Shown one piece after another: positions 1 to 8,200 of a stretch of DNA of 11,210 nt. Location: NCBI GenBank assembly GCA_022592445.1, contig JABYQR010000706.1, positions 1 through 11,210 of the forward strand. Direction: 5' to 3'. The notes under the pieces were generated by a model. The model saw only the letters and a list, made by a program, of their open reading frames with translations. It had not been told where the DNA came from and did not search any database. This DNA comes from Cytidiella melzeri (Eukaryota > Basidiomycota > Agaricomycetes > Polyporales > Irpicaceae). How positions within the stretch are numbered: the stretch's first letter is position 1; each line of letters starts with the position of its first letter. A program made the position numbers and the translations under genes.

Positions 1-3000
1 GCAAAAGCTCCAGGTTCTGCCCGTCGTCGACGATCTTGTACGTGCGAAGGAACCCACTGCTACAAGACCGAGGCGAAAGAAACGTATCTTTCGAGGTGCC
101 AACGACAAGCAGTTTCTCCCCACCGCGAGCTGAGAAAGAGACCACAGCAATGGAGAACGCTGCCTCATTGTTGTCCAGTGGTATGAAGTTCACGGTTTTG
201 GCCTAAAAGTGGGAATGAACAACGAGAGTACTGAGAAAATGCCTCGAATGCGTACGTTGACTGGATCAATGATTCGAATGCCCGAAGCCCATGTGCCAGC
301 TGGAGCTTTTGGCCGTCCGAAGACCTCAGCAGGAAGATTCAGAGATTCTTCGTCAACCTTTTGCCCTTTTTGTCGCTGACCGGTAATGTTAGTAAAGAGA
401 CACTGCAAGCTTGCGAATTCCTCTTACAATCTCAACAATTTTTGCCGCAGCAGCGTCCTCTCCCATCACCCGATGATCGCTCTCAATCAAGTACAAATAG
501 CCGTTAGCAGGATGCGTGATCATCTTGCGCGGCGTGTAGGAAAGAGGTATGGCGTCTTGTTTAAGCTTCGTGCCTAGCTTTGGAATTTGGAAGATCCTAC
601 CAATCCTGTCAGCAATTATAGATGATATCAGACCAGCAAAGAGTACCTCAAGACACTGCCCGAGATGCCTATCAAACCCTCAGGGCAAAGTTCCGCTGAG
701 AAGCTCCAAGCATAATCGAGGTTCTCAAAGATGAGTGGTGTAAAGTGCATGAGGTTTTGATAGGTGTAGTTGAGCCACGAACGCGACGAGAGTGCGAGGA
801 TACCCGGGTTTCGCTGGATCGCAACTCGAATAAGCCGTATAGGCCGTGTTCCTAGGAAGCTAGATAGCCAAATCAATCATCTGCTGACTGTCATCACAGT
901 GTGACTCACCGAGTGCGCGTATCCGTTAATTGGCCGTTGATCGGGTCTAGCACCGTTCTGAGGAGCACACCGTTCTGTAGACCAATGTTGACAAAAGTTG
1001 TGGGCGAGATCTTATTGATACCAGCGTCGAGCATGTCCGCGATGCTTATAGCTGAGGGAGGCGCCGTTAGAGCTTGCAAACTTATCGTTTCAAGAGTGCT
1101 TTCTGGATCCAATGACACGATTCGCACAGTCTGGTCTTCACATCCGACGGCCTGTATATTGATTGGCTCAGTAAGAAGCGTTGACCTCTCGAGGATGCAG
1201 TACGACTCACCAAGTAGGGAGTGCGCTGCCTGCCTTCTGGAACCTCCGCTATACTAAGAGCCAAAACCGTACTGCCCATGGCCTTACGGTCTTGATACTC
1301 GTTCAGCTGTCCATCCAGATCGAGCTCAAAGTACACAAGCTCAGCAGAGCTCAGAGCCACGACCACCTGACGCTTATTCGTCGTCGCGCTGACAATGGTC
1401 TTGCCTTGTGGAACTCTCCACTCGTTGACACGTCTATCAGAGAGAACATGCCGGATGCCGTGCGGATGAACTTGTAGGAGGGCGTCTGAGCCGATTTGCT
1501 GGACAGCCAGGGTTGGCGCGGAGGACAAGAAGCCTGTATCCTGAACCTCCTCGATTGTCTCCCCGATGCTCAAGACGAGCGTGCCATTGACAAATGACAA
1601 GATAATGTATGAATCGAACGCATCTGGAACGCCTTTCAGCACATATCTACGGGCGATATATTTATTGTGAACTCACCGTCTTCCCTCAACTTCGTAGTCC
1701 AAACAGCGTTCGGAATACCAGGCAAGTCGGAGCTTACGACTTCCTCCACATCGAGACCGTGACGAAGCATCCTTAGCGAGCTTCTAGCGCCGCGGCCGCA
1801 GGCAGCAAAGATCTGAGGCGAGTCAGAGTTTGGAAGGATATTCAGGACCTTCGCATCCACGATAGGCCCTAGAGAATCTAGTTCGTCGACCAATGTCAGG
1901 TTGTCCAGGCCCCGTGGCTGGAAGTATGCGCTGCGAAGTGGAGTAGTCGGGTCAGCCATACCAAAGGCGTTGTAAGACGTTGACGAAAACTCTGGCTCAT
2001 TGTCGTCGTCACCAAGTTTCTGGAACTGATAGAGCTGGCTGAAAGCTCATGAGTATCAGCTCCCGCATCCAAAATTGACATATCGCTCACTGATTTCCGA
2101 ATTCCGAAGCGACGAAAAGGAAACCCGATTTGAGGATGCATAAACTCGAGGCGATTGGAACAGTATCAAAGTACTTGATTTTCAATGCGCGTACGTCTTG
2201 CTCGTCGTGCTCAATGGTCACTTTGTAGAGGTCACCTTCCTCGCTTTGCAAAAGAAAGAAGAACGCGCCCTGTCAACCACATATTCAGCTTCAAAGCCCT
2301 GCCAGACACAAAAAGGGACGACTAACCTTCATCTTGTGCATGACAGCGGCAGTAATGATGAGACCCCGTTCTGTGTCCTCTAAGGGATGCCGTCTTCGGG
2401 GAATAGGAACACGGTGCTGAGGTGCATCCATGTGTCGATAGATAATATGGTCCTCACAGCAAACTAACACACCAGATGGCCCGTCGTATCGGTCAGACGA
2501 CGCTAATTGACCACCAGGCACCTGAACGAGGAGATTCGCTCGTGTGTCTGTTGGTTCGCTCCATTTGCGGACGACGTGATTAAGCCCAAGATCCAGCTCA
2601 TAGTATGTCAACATCTGCGTTGTAAAGCGCGACGTGAGCGGAAAACAACAGGTGATGAGCGGTAAGACATACCTTCTCCGCATTATTGAACGCTTCACCG
2701 GTAGGATCCTGGTCTGACTCTGAATAGTCAACCTCCAGAGCTGCAAATGTGGGATTCTCAAAACCGACGTCGAGTCCGATAATGTGGTGAATGATGGCAT
2801 TGTTCTTGTGGGCTTCCAATGGGGACGAAATCGTCAAATTTGCAGCAGCGTCGCGGTTGAGAATATACACCAACTTCGCCTTCTCAACAGCAGCAATCAT
2901 GAGACTTCTCCCTTTGGGATCAACAGCCATGTACTGGCCAGGAACGATACGTCTCGCGCCAGATTTTCCGTAAGTCTCCTGATGCACCTTGACAAAGCTG

Positions 3001-3343
3001 CTGGTTTTCGGGTCGTAGTCGAGGATGACGATACGGCCAGAGTCAGAGCCAACAACAGCATAATCTGGGGCACGTTCATGAACAGCAATCTTCGTATACA
3101 GGAAGTTTGGAACACACCTTTTGTCCCTCCCGTCAAACGAAACGCCACAAGTGAACGTATCGACCCAAACACATCGCTGGCAATGACAGTAGAGACCTTT
3201 CCGGTCTGTACATCGGGCCGCAGAAGTTCCAACCGTGTTCCACGAGAAACAATAATCTCTTGTTGCCTCGCTCCCGAAAAGTTGCCAACTATTGCCTGGG
3301 TAATTGCAGTTGGCGGCTGGAGCGTCAGGTTATAGAGATGCAT
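1..3343 (-). CDS. RSE1: Splicing factor 3B subunit 3 (SF3b130/Rse1), 5' 941 codons, 3' end outside window
   Basis: Core subunit of SF3b in the U2 snRNP; in the nucleus it helps hold the branch-site-binding complex during pre-spliceosome assembly. The protein opens [20 protein letters not shown] and keeps family landmarks in order: [10 protein letters not shown] (~21-30), [10 protein letters not shown] (~68-77), [104 protein letters not shown]-like [44 protein letters not shown]. The family is ~1,200 aa, with three WD40-like beta-propellers and a CPSF_A-type C-terminus; the last ~250 residues are missing. Eleven exons (3118-3343, 2673-3064, 2327-2614, 2091-2269, 1677-2038, 1211-1632, 910-1151, 647-859, 428-605, 256-375, 1-202) join without a stop. 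The start is the first AUG and matches the family N-terminus. No sign of decay. Confidence 0.96.
203..3117 (-). other. Ten RSE1 introns
   Basis: Introns were placed by protein continuity and GT-AG ends on the minus strand: 3065-3117 (53 nt), 2615-2672 (58), 2270-2326 (57), 2039-2090 (52), 1633-1676 (44), 1152-1210 (59), 860-909 (50), 606-646 (41), 376-427 (52) and 203-255 (53). Each keeps the frame. Donors are GTGTGT, GTATGT, GTTAGT, GTGAGC, GTGAGT, GTGAGT, GTGAGT, GTACTC, GTAAGA and GTACGC. The 376-427 intron carries a perfect TACTAAC branch site. The lengths are typical of basidiomycete genes and calibrate the intron calls made elsewhere in the window. Alternative sites a few bases away are possible where CAG repeats, as at 2035-2040. 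Confidence 0.9.
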
Positions 3344-3662
3344 CGCAGCTTACGCGACAGTATCCCTGAGCACAAAGGCACCTGCGAGTTTGTCGGTGGG
3401 AGTGCCGAGCTGGATGGAAGAGCAGGGATATGCAGTGACCGGAGGAGGCGGTTGCTAGCACGCGCACAAAATATTGTGGCCATCTCACCGCGTCGAGCGC
3501 TCTGCTGACTAAGCGTTCACCAAGTTCTACAAATGGGCAAAGTGGGATGCTTGGCCTTTCCGGGCACCCACCGCGTCGTTGTGGACGTATAAATTGCGCA
3601 GGTAGGGCCTTATCACGTTAGCCTGCTCTGATCTTACCGTCGTTAGCATTCAAACTCTCCGC
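3344..3662. promoter_or_regulatory. Divergent upstream region between RSE1 and the F-box ORF
   Basis: This 319-bp spacer separates two divergently oriented starts and should hold the RSE1 5'UTR and promoter on the minus strand. On the plus strand a TATAAAT lies at 3588-3594, about 70 bp before the AUG at 3663, a sensible distance for an RNA polymerase II promoter. I see no clear TATA box for RSE1, as expected for a housekeeping gene. No conserved ORF was found here. Confidence 0.5.
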
Positions 3663-3980
3663 ATGTTCGCCCATGCCCATGGCCACAATTTGAGTGGCAG
3701 TGTCAACAATCGCCGCCGTCTCGCTCGCCCCAGGACCGCTATGCGGCCTGAATCTCACCAGGATTCAGAGGCCAACCCAGTGAGTGATAATGCATGCACT
3801 CATCCGTCTATTATTCACCCTCAAACATCACAGCAGACAACCACCAGCGACTTGCCTGTCGAGATCCTCGAGAAAATCTTCGACATCTTTATGAACTCGC
3901 TATCAGCAACTCCCGCCTTCTCTCGACTTTTTAATCTTGCTTTTGCCCGGGAAAGCCGGCTACGTCCTGCCCAAAAATGA
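3663..3980 (+). CDS. Short ORF with an F-box-like segment, probably a truncated F-box protein
   Basis: The 105-aa ORF starts at an AUG preceded by a TATA box. Residues ~1-60 are low-complexity and polar (His, Arg, Gln, Ser, Thr). They are followed by DLPVEILEKIFDIFMN, which matches the first helix pattern of an F-box (LPxEILxxIF), the motif that binds Skp1 in SCF ubiquitin ligases. After it (SLSATPAFSRLFNLAF) the ORF stops; usual F-box proteins of these fungi continue for several hundred residues with a substrate-binding domain. An overlapping frame stays open at 3937-4197 but shows no recognisable domain. A GTGAGT at 3780 with CAG at 3831-3833 could be a 54-nt in-frame intron in the low-complexity part. 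It may be a pseudogene remnant or the first exon of a gene I cannot assemble. Confidence 0.4.
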   Translation: MFAHAHGHNLSGSVNNRRRLARPRTAMRPESHQDSEANPVSDNACTHPSIIHPQTSQQTTTSDLPVEILEKIFDIFMNSLSATPAFSRLFNLAFARESRLRPAQK

Positions 3981-4782
3981 TATTGATCCGTGTTGGTCGT
4001 CAATAGAGAATATTTTAGCAACAACAACACAAGTTTTCAGATTTACCTCATCCTGGACAATCAACAAACAAAGGATACACCCTGGGCAAACCCTGACATT
4101 CTCCGACGCTGATTGTCCCAAGTCATCGCCATCCCTCTCGGTCATCTCCAGACTCCTTCCCATTCACCGTCGGTCGGGAGAGCAGAAGACATGCTAGGTC
4201 TCGAGGGGTGTTTGGTTATGTTTAGTATATTACCGTTTAGGTAATCAATCAATGTAACACGTGCTTATTCTCCAACCTTGATTCTGCTTCCCTCCCTCCG
4301 GCGACTGGCTTCCAACAAGTGTAAACAAAAATTGCTGCCTCCGCGGAACAGCGGACTTATAAGTAAACTTGTAGCACTCAGAAAAATAAATGGTACTCAG
4401 AATATTATGGTGCATGTCACTTAGACGCCACCCGTTTTGCACAACTCACGTGACCAGCAAAGTTGCCGGGAGAAAAAATTGACGACAGGCGGCGGGCATT
4501 GCGCACTGAATTTGAAGTCCTGGTCGTAGTGGTTGATGTATTTACTGAAATGAATATACTGTTGTACACATCTCTCTATCTCATGGCTGGTCCTTGAAAC
4601 CGCAGAGTGTCATGGATGGCCTGACTAGCCCTTATTTTTTGCAATTTACCTCTTGTTTTTATCTGTAAAACTCCGGGCTGCAACCCAGTTGCAACCTTTC
4701 TGCACAAACTCCTTTGCATGTCTGTTAAGTGCCCGTATCATGTGGCTTAGACGCTCCACACAGTCACATTACTTGCTACTAC
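3981..4782. other. Non-coding stretch, nothing recognised
   Basis: About 800 bp without a convincing gene. A frame open to 4197 follows the F-box ORF but has no domain I recognise. The rest is AT-richer, with scattered short ORFs of unlikely composition. No tRNA, transposon end or conserved motif was seen. It is probably the 3' flank of the F-box remnant plus intergenic DNA. Confidence 0.45.
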
Positions 4783-4839
4783 GTCACACTGGCATGTGAC
4801 CTAGCTTAAGTAAGACCACATGGCTACAACCACATGGCT
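4763..4839. repeat. Inverted GTCACA/TGTGAC pair and short direct repeat near the left end of the element graveyard
   Basis: GTCACA (4783-4788) and TGTGAC (4795-4800) form a 6-bp stem with a 6-nt loop; GTCACAT at 4763-4769 can pair with ATGTGAC at 4794-4800 as an alternative. Just downstream, ACCACATGGCT occurs at 4815-4825 and again at 4829-4839. A TG...-type LTR start near 4795 is possible but unproven, because no matching LTR end is visible. Confidence 0.4.
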
Positions 4840-4849
4840 CAGCCCATAG

Positions 4850-5180
4850 CTAGGGTTTGACATCATAGATACCGTTCACATGGAACCTTTTTGTTCTTTC
4901 CCTATTGTTCTCTTTATGGAAGGATGTTCTCACAGGTGTGGGAATGGAATACAATAGTTGGTCTCCTTTTAGATAGATTCTCTCACGAGTAGAGTTCGTG
5001 GCAAGGTCTAGACAATAGCTATTGTTCTCCTTTAGGTAGTTCTTTTGTTCTTCGTTCACACGGCTTCTTGCAAAGCCTGCCCTCAACATGGTCTGTGCGC
5101 AGGTCCCTGAAGTCTATATAAGCAGCTGCATGTACGCTCCTAGCCCTCATCTCAACCTCTTGGTCTTTACTGGGCTAGGT
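4850..5180 (+). promoter_or_regulatory. LTR/U3-like promoter of element copy 1, with TATA box
   Basis: TATATAA lies at 5115-5121, and 63 nt from its start to the exon end comes TAG|GTAAGC (GT at 5179-5180). Copy 2 has the same layout: TATATATA at 7761, then 64 nt later CAG|GTGAGT. The intervening text is also alike (CATCTCAACCTCTTGGTCTT here, CATCTTGACCTCTTTGTCAT there). CTATTGTTCT words, abundant upstream of copy 2, occur here at ~4903 and ~5019. I infer a diverged promoter/R region of the same element family. LTR ends were not found. Confidence 0.55.
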
Positions 5181-5661
5181 AAGCAAGGAGAACGCGTTGC
5201 AGAAGAACGTGCTCGCACACTAGGCAAGCAACAGACCCACAAGCCGACTCTCGCTGAGCGGCTCGCTAAGCTTTCCCCTCCCACTCCCGCTCCCGCCGCA
5301 CCCAAACCGGTGTTTGATAGACTTCAAGAAGTTATCACCGGTTGACCTTGTCGGCATCTTCAAGCCGAAGCTTACCACTGTCTGCACCCGCTTACAAGCT
5401 CTCACAGAGCTTCAAGAACTTCTCAACTGCGCAGACCCCAACCACCGCCGTGCGCTACTCCACCTCGTCAACAAGGTCAATCGTTTCCTCAACCGACTTG
5501 ACAAACTTGCACCAGTCACAGCAGACTGCGAGTGGCAACTCTTAGACTGGGGTTGCAAAGCAATTGGGAAGGTCTCGTTTAAGCAGCTTTGTAAAAACTA
5601 CAACAAAGTACTTGCGCAGCTTAATATAGTAAACAACGATGGCTACTTTGAGTGGATTTAG
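5181..5661 (+). pseudogene. ORF1 of element copy 1 (upstream of gag), frameshifted
   Basis: Two overlapping frames together resemble ORF1 of copy 2 (8201-8958). The first, to 5345, reads EERARTLGKQQTHKPTLAER, against RERAKALASLPKKPSLAER in copy 2. Around 5309-5314 one extra base moves the match to the next frame, which continues from IDFKKLSPVDLVGIFKPKLT (copy 2: IDFRKHTVEDLRGIFTPKLT) to EWQLLDWGCKAIG and ends in TAG at 5659-5661. The first ~95 residues of ORF1 and the whole leader present in copy 2 are absent: homology to the promoter stops at the splice-donor-like GTAAGC and resumes within ORF1. The function of ORF1 is unknown; I recognise no domain. Confidence 0.65.
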
Positions 5662-6405
5662 ACAGTCCACAGTTTTTGCCCACCACATCTTGTGACAATT
5701 GTATACATTTCTTTGACTCAAATCTAGTCACCGACGACCACTTCTACGGAGGTCTTTTCTACGAGTGTGACGACCAACCCTGTCCAAATATATACACTCA
5801 GGCAAATTCAACTGAGGCCGTCAATAGCAAGTACTACTCTGAGTTTCACCAGACACCCGACAAAGAAAATTTACGCCTTTTTACATCACAAGACATGGAT
5901 CAACAGAACGCTGCTCCCGCCGCTGCCCCAGCTGCCGCTCCCAACCTGAGCGCACAGGACATCCTCAACATGTTTGGTGTCCTGACACAAAGAATGGTGG
6001 ATCTCACTAATCAAGTGGCTGCGTTAACAGCTGCTCAGGCACCAGCAATTGCCGCTGCCACTCACGTCTCTCGGGAACGGAGCATTGTGGAGAAGCTGGT
6101 CTCCTTTAAGGGGAAGACCTCATTAGAAGCCAGACTCTTCCGCCACGCGTTCATCGTTTGAGCACAGAATCAAGGCAAGGCATTCTTCCAGCAGGATGCC
6201 CAAGGCCAAGTCCAGCTGGATAACAATGGCGCGAGGATCTTCGATCCTCACAAACTCATCACCAGCACCCTATTGTTCATGCAAGACAACGCTGCCGACT
6301 GGGCTCGTCCTCATATTGAGGAGCTTGCCAGTAGTAAACCAGCTGTTGGCAACAGATGGGATACATTTATTGAGGCTTTCAAAGCCAAATTTGAGCACCC
6401 TCAAG
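5652..6405 (+). pseudogene. Ty3-like gag of element copy 1, nonsense codon and 3' truncation
   Basis: The frame opens at 5652 and matches gag of copy 2 throughout. A Cys/His stretch (Cys at 5691, PCPN motif around 5778-5786) is followed by the first AUG at 5895 (MDQQN), an Ala/Pro-rich linker, then the start of the retrotransposon gag capsid domain (SRERSIVEKLVSFKG). TGA at 6159-6161 interrupts the frame where copy 2 has a Tyr codon; the same frame then continues with STLLFMQDNAADWARPHIEE and FIEAFKAKFEH, matching SALSFMTEDAAVWATPHMDL and FKTAFKARFEP. Similarity ends at ~6395-6410, where transposase sequence in another frame begins. Zinc knuckle and pol are absent. It cannot make a complete Gag. 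Confidence 0.75.
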
Positions 6406-6414
6406 TGGCTCTGA

Positions 6415-7228
6415 CACCTTCGCCAGCGAAAGCCCAACTACAGCATTGAGGCATTTGCCAAGGTTGTCTGTGACTATTACATCGTATGTACACATTTCTG
6501 ATCACTGCTTCATTGTGCTCAACCTCCACAGATACCTTATCGCCGCCATCTACGCGAAGTCTTCGGGGATACGTTTGAAATCTACCTACGTATCACGCGC
6601 AGTGTCCACCTCAAGATCTACAAGGCATTAGGGTGGAATGAGGAGAATTGGAGGGTCAAAAATGCGTGCCACGCATGTTGCTACAAGGTACAAAGCTCGC
6701 TGTTCTACTTCCCACACCCCTCACATCTTTCTCAAGTTGGAGAACGAGCCTGAGCTTCGTTTCGGACGGCTCATTGCAATGGACGGCAACAACAGTCTGA
6801 AGAGAATAGCCACCACCGCTCATCGCACAGCAGCAGACACTTGGGCACTTCATGACAGCGACTATTTCCTCTCCACCGATTTTGTCAACCAATACGCTAA
6901 TGAGGTTCTCGGCAAGTCTTCTAAAGGGACAGCAGTCAAACGCAAGGACCAGGACTCCAACAACGAGAGCAACGGTGAAGCCCAAGGCCTACCAGCAGAG
7001 GGAGACCCTACAGATGGGCTTCGTCTACTCGATGACTCTGACCGCAATGATCCACAAGCAGCATGGCAACAGCGTCTTGCGTCGTGCACAAAAAACTGGA
7101 AAAGTGCAGCAAAAGAGGATCGCAAGAAGATGTGGGGGATTTTCAATGAAGCAGGTATCTTTGCAGCCGCGTGTCGACACTGGTTGCTACTCTGGGTTAC
7201 GGACATGGTTTGTAGTGGTGAGCTGTAA
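6415..7228 (+). pseudogene. KDZ-family transposase fragment with two intact introns
   Basis: Three exons join in frame: ~6415-6483, 6532-6687 and 6737-7228. The two introns are 6484-6531 (48 nt, GTATGT...CCACAG) and 6688-6736 (49 nt, GTACAA...CTCAAG). Exon 1 reads LRQRKPNYSIEAFAKVVCDY and exon 2 PYRRHLREVFGDTFEIYLRI then NACHACCYK. Exon 3 reads LENEPELRFGRLIAMDGNNS, then a charged variable region, then CTKNWKSAAKEDRKKMWGIF and EAGIFAAACRH. From memory of fungal Kyakuja/Dileera/Zisupton proteins this order is characteristic, and the Asp of AMDGN (6782-6784) should be the first catalytic acidic residue. The frame ends at SGEL-TAA, where relatives continue with AKYPLA-like sequence, so the later catalytic residues are missing. 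The left end is fused to gag. About 238 codons of a protein normally near 1,000 residues remain. Confidence 0.7.
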
Positions 7229-7434
7229 TGACATGGATAGTCCAACAGAGACTGGATTTTTCCAATAATGTCACAAGTTTACAGCCTTAGGCGCCTATCT
7301 AGAGCGCTTATTTTCCGGCTAGGAGCGTTACCGGACCTAACCCTAACCCGGGTCACGTGACATCCTGCCTTATTTATCAATAGTCCAGACCCAAACCCTA
7401 GACTCAATCTGGAGCAGTTCCAGATCAACCTAGG
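7229..7434. other. Non-coding junction between KDZ fragment and copy 2 promoter
   Basis: No ORF of interest. It contains a perfect 10-bp palindrome GTCACGTGAC (7352-7361) and the telomere-like word CTAACCCTAACCC near 7337-7349 (two units only). The left end of the copy 2 LTR may lie here, for example at TGTCAC near 7268 or TGACAT at 7358, but with no 3' LTR in the window this cannot be settled. Confidence 0.35.
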
Positions 7435-7463
7435 CTATTGTTCTATTGTTCAACTTCCATTGA

Positions 7464-7563
7464 TAGGGATTCCCCAGGGATTCCCCCAGTTCTCATTGTT
7501 CTATTGTCTTTTGACTATTGTCTTCTGGCTATTGTTAGGGATTCCCCAGGGATTCCCCCAGTT
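7464..7563 (+). repeat. Two identical 28-bp repeats, each with a doubled GGGATTCCCC palindrome
   Basis: The 28-bp sequence at 7464-7491 recurs without change at 7536-7563, 72 bp apart. Each contains AGGGATTCCCC followed at once by AGGGATTCCCCC, so the near-palindromic decamer appears four times. The repeats sit inside the CTATTGTT array and are separated by CTATTGTC/CTATTGTT variants, so the 72-bp unit may be one tandem duplication. Confidence 0.85.
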
Positions 7564-7635
7564 TCTATTGTTCTATTGTTCTTATCCTATTGTTCTATTG
7601 TTCTATTGTTCTAGCTCTATTGTTCTACGTACCCT

Positions 7636-7670
7636 GGTCCTTGACAGTTACTCAGGTCCTTGACAGTTAC
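7636..7670 (+). repeat. 16-bp tandem repeat GGTCCTTGACAGTTAC, two copies
   Basis: Exact copies lie at 7636-7651 and 7655-7670 with a 19-bp period. ACAGTTACTCCAG just downstream (~7707) shares the 3' half. This is another modular repeat in the region upstream of the TATA box. Confidence 0.85.
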
Positions 7671-7760
7671 CCTGGTTCCTTATTGTTCTATTGTTACTCC
7701 AGCCCCACAGTTACTCCAGTCCCTAGTGTGGGAACTGGTGCACAGACCACCCAGACACAG

Positions 7761-7768
7761 TATATATA
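7761..7768 (+). promoter_or_regulatory. TATA box of element copy 2
   Basis: TATATATA followed by GTACC. Transcription would be expected to start ~30 bp downstream, about 7790-7800, just before the pyrimidine-rich text that copy 1 shares. The TATA-to-donor spacing (64 nt) is almost the same as in copy 1 (63 nt). Confidence 0.65.
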
Positions 7769-7825
7769 GTACCCCTTACCCTCCCTGGTTCTGCATCTTG
7801 ACCTCTTTGTCATTTACACTGCCAG

Positions 7826-7886
7826 GTGAGTTACTCAATGTAACCTAGTATAAGCATGATATTAACTTCGTCATTTGCACTGCCAG
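7826..7886 (+). other. Candidate leader intron 1 of element copy 2
   Basis: CAG|GTGAGT starts at 7826, a branch-like ATTAAC lies at 7861-7866, and CTGCCAG ends at 7886: 61 nt, matching the size of RSE1 introns. The last 17 bases of the upstream exon (7809-7825) and of the intron (7870-7886) are a direct repeat with one mismatch (GTCATTTACACTGCCAG, second copy with G for A). The intron contains the only AUGs between the TATA box and ORF1 (ATGTAA ~7838 and ATGATA ~7856), so splicing would remove upstream start codons. Copy 1 keeps a donor at the same distance from its TATA box. Confidence 0.5.
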
Positions 7887-8131
7887 TATCCGGCCTCTGT
7901 GCCTGCTTGCCTGCTTATCATCGACTTTGACCTTGTTGTCGTCGTTGGAGATCTACTTCCACTTCCACCTCCTCTCCTCTTCACCCTTGTTTAGGTTTTA
8001 TCAGCATAGCAGCAGTCGCTCCGCGACATTAGGTCAAGATACCACACAGCTACCGGCACGACTGCCCTTAGCTTGGATCAAGTCTTCCTGTCCCCCAGTT
8101 TTAAAAAGTTTATTCCCCCCTACATTTGAGA

Positions 8132-8200
8132 GTAAGCCATCGCCGTCCGTCTTGACGTGCTTGATCGCTGACTCGTTCACTTTCCGTGGTTGATTCTTAG
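8132..8200 (+). other. Candidate leader intron 2, splicing creates the ORF1 start codon
   Basis: GAGA|GTAAGC starts at 8132, CTGAC (8168-8172) is a possible branch site, and TTCTTAG ends at 8200: 69 nt. Joining base 8131 (A) to 8201 (TGCCG) makes ATG at the junction, with G at -3 (GAGATGC). ORF1 has no other Met codon and is open from exactly this point. The other leader exon (7887-8131) and the stretch 7769-7825 hold no ATG, so this would be the first AUG of the spliced transcript. Confidence 0.5.

Larger units (their letters stand above)
5100..6405 (+). mobile_element. Ty3-like element copy 1, 5' remnant
   Basis: Promoter with TATA box, truncated and frameshifted ORF1, and gag with a nonsense codon and a lost 3' end, in the same order as copy 2. 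Protein similarity to copy 2 is clear but far from identical, so the copies come from different subfamilies or an old event. The leader between promoter and mid-ORF1 is deleted. Pol is absent, replaced by KDZ transposase sequence. Confidence 0.7.
7435..7703 (+). repeat. U3-like array of CTATTGTT octamers
   Basis: By eye there are about ten exact CTATTGTT words between 7435 and ~7695, several in direct 8-bp tandem (7435-7442 with 7443-7450; clusters at ~7564-7580, ~7587-7611 and ~7617-7624), plus near matches such as CTATTGTC and TTATTGTT. The reverse complement is AACAATAG. The array ends ~60 bp before the TATA box, as promoter elements of an LTR U3 would. Single CTATTGTT words also occur upstream of copy 1. 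Confidence 0.75.

Noticed and set aside
906..1477. Plus-strand ORFs over the RSE1 exons
   Set aside because: They are antisense shadows of a gene whose minus-strand exons match SF3B3 residue by residue.
4245..5089. Minus-strand ORFs of 65-79 aa in the intergenic stretch
   Set aside because: Composition is unlike the real proteins here, with no motif and no matching promoter or intron signals.
5088..5180. AUG at 5088 as the start of copy 1 ORF1
   Set aside because: It lies upstream of the TATA box, and its first ~30 codons have no match in copy 2; the frame is open by chance through the promoter.
7337..7349. Telomere-like CTAACCCTAACCC
   Set aside because: Only two units, inside a region with other repeats; too short to claim an interstitial telomere.
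7464..7563. GGGATTCCCC as NF-kappaB sites
   Set aside because: The decamer fits that consensus, but fungi lack Rel/NF-kappaB proteins, so only the palindrome is reported.
7435..7703. Possible CRISPR-like array
   Set aside because: Units are 8 bp and often directly adjacent, spacers are irregular, and the setting is eukaryotic.
7887..8131. tRNA primer-binding site for the retrotransposon
   Set aside because: I looked for a TGG-type tRNA 3'-end match after the R/U5-like region and saw none good enough to report.
7460..8193. Short plus-strand ORFs in the U3-like region and leader
   Set aside because: They are low-complexity translations of the repeats or start at non-AUG codons; no domain or conservation with copy 1.
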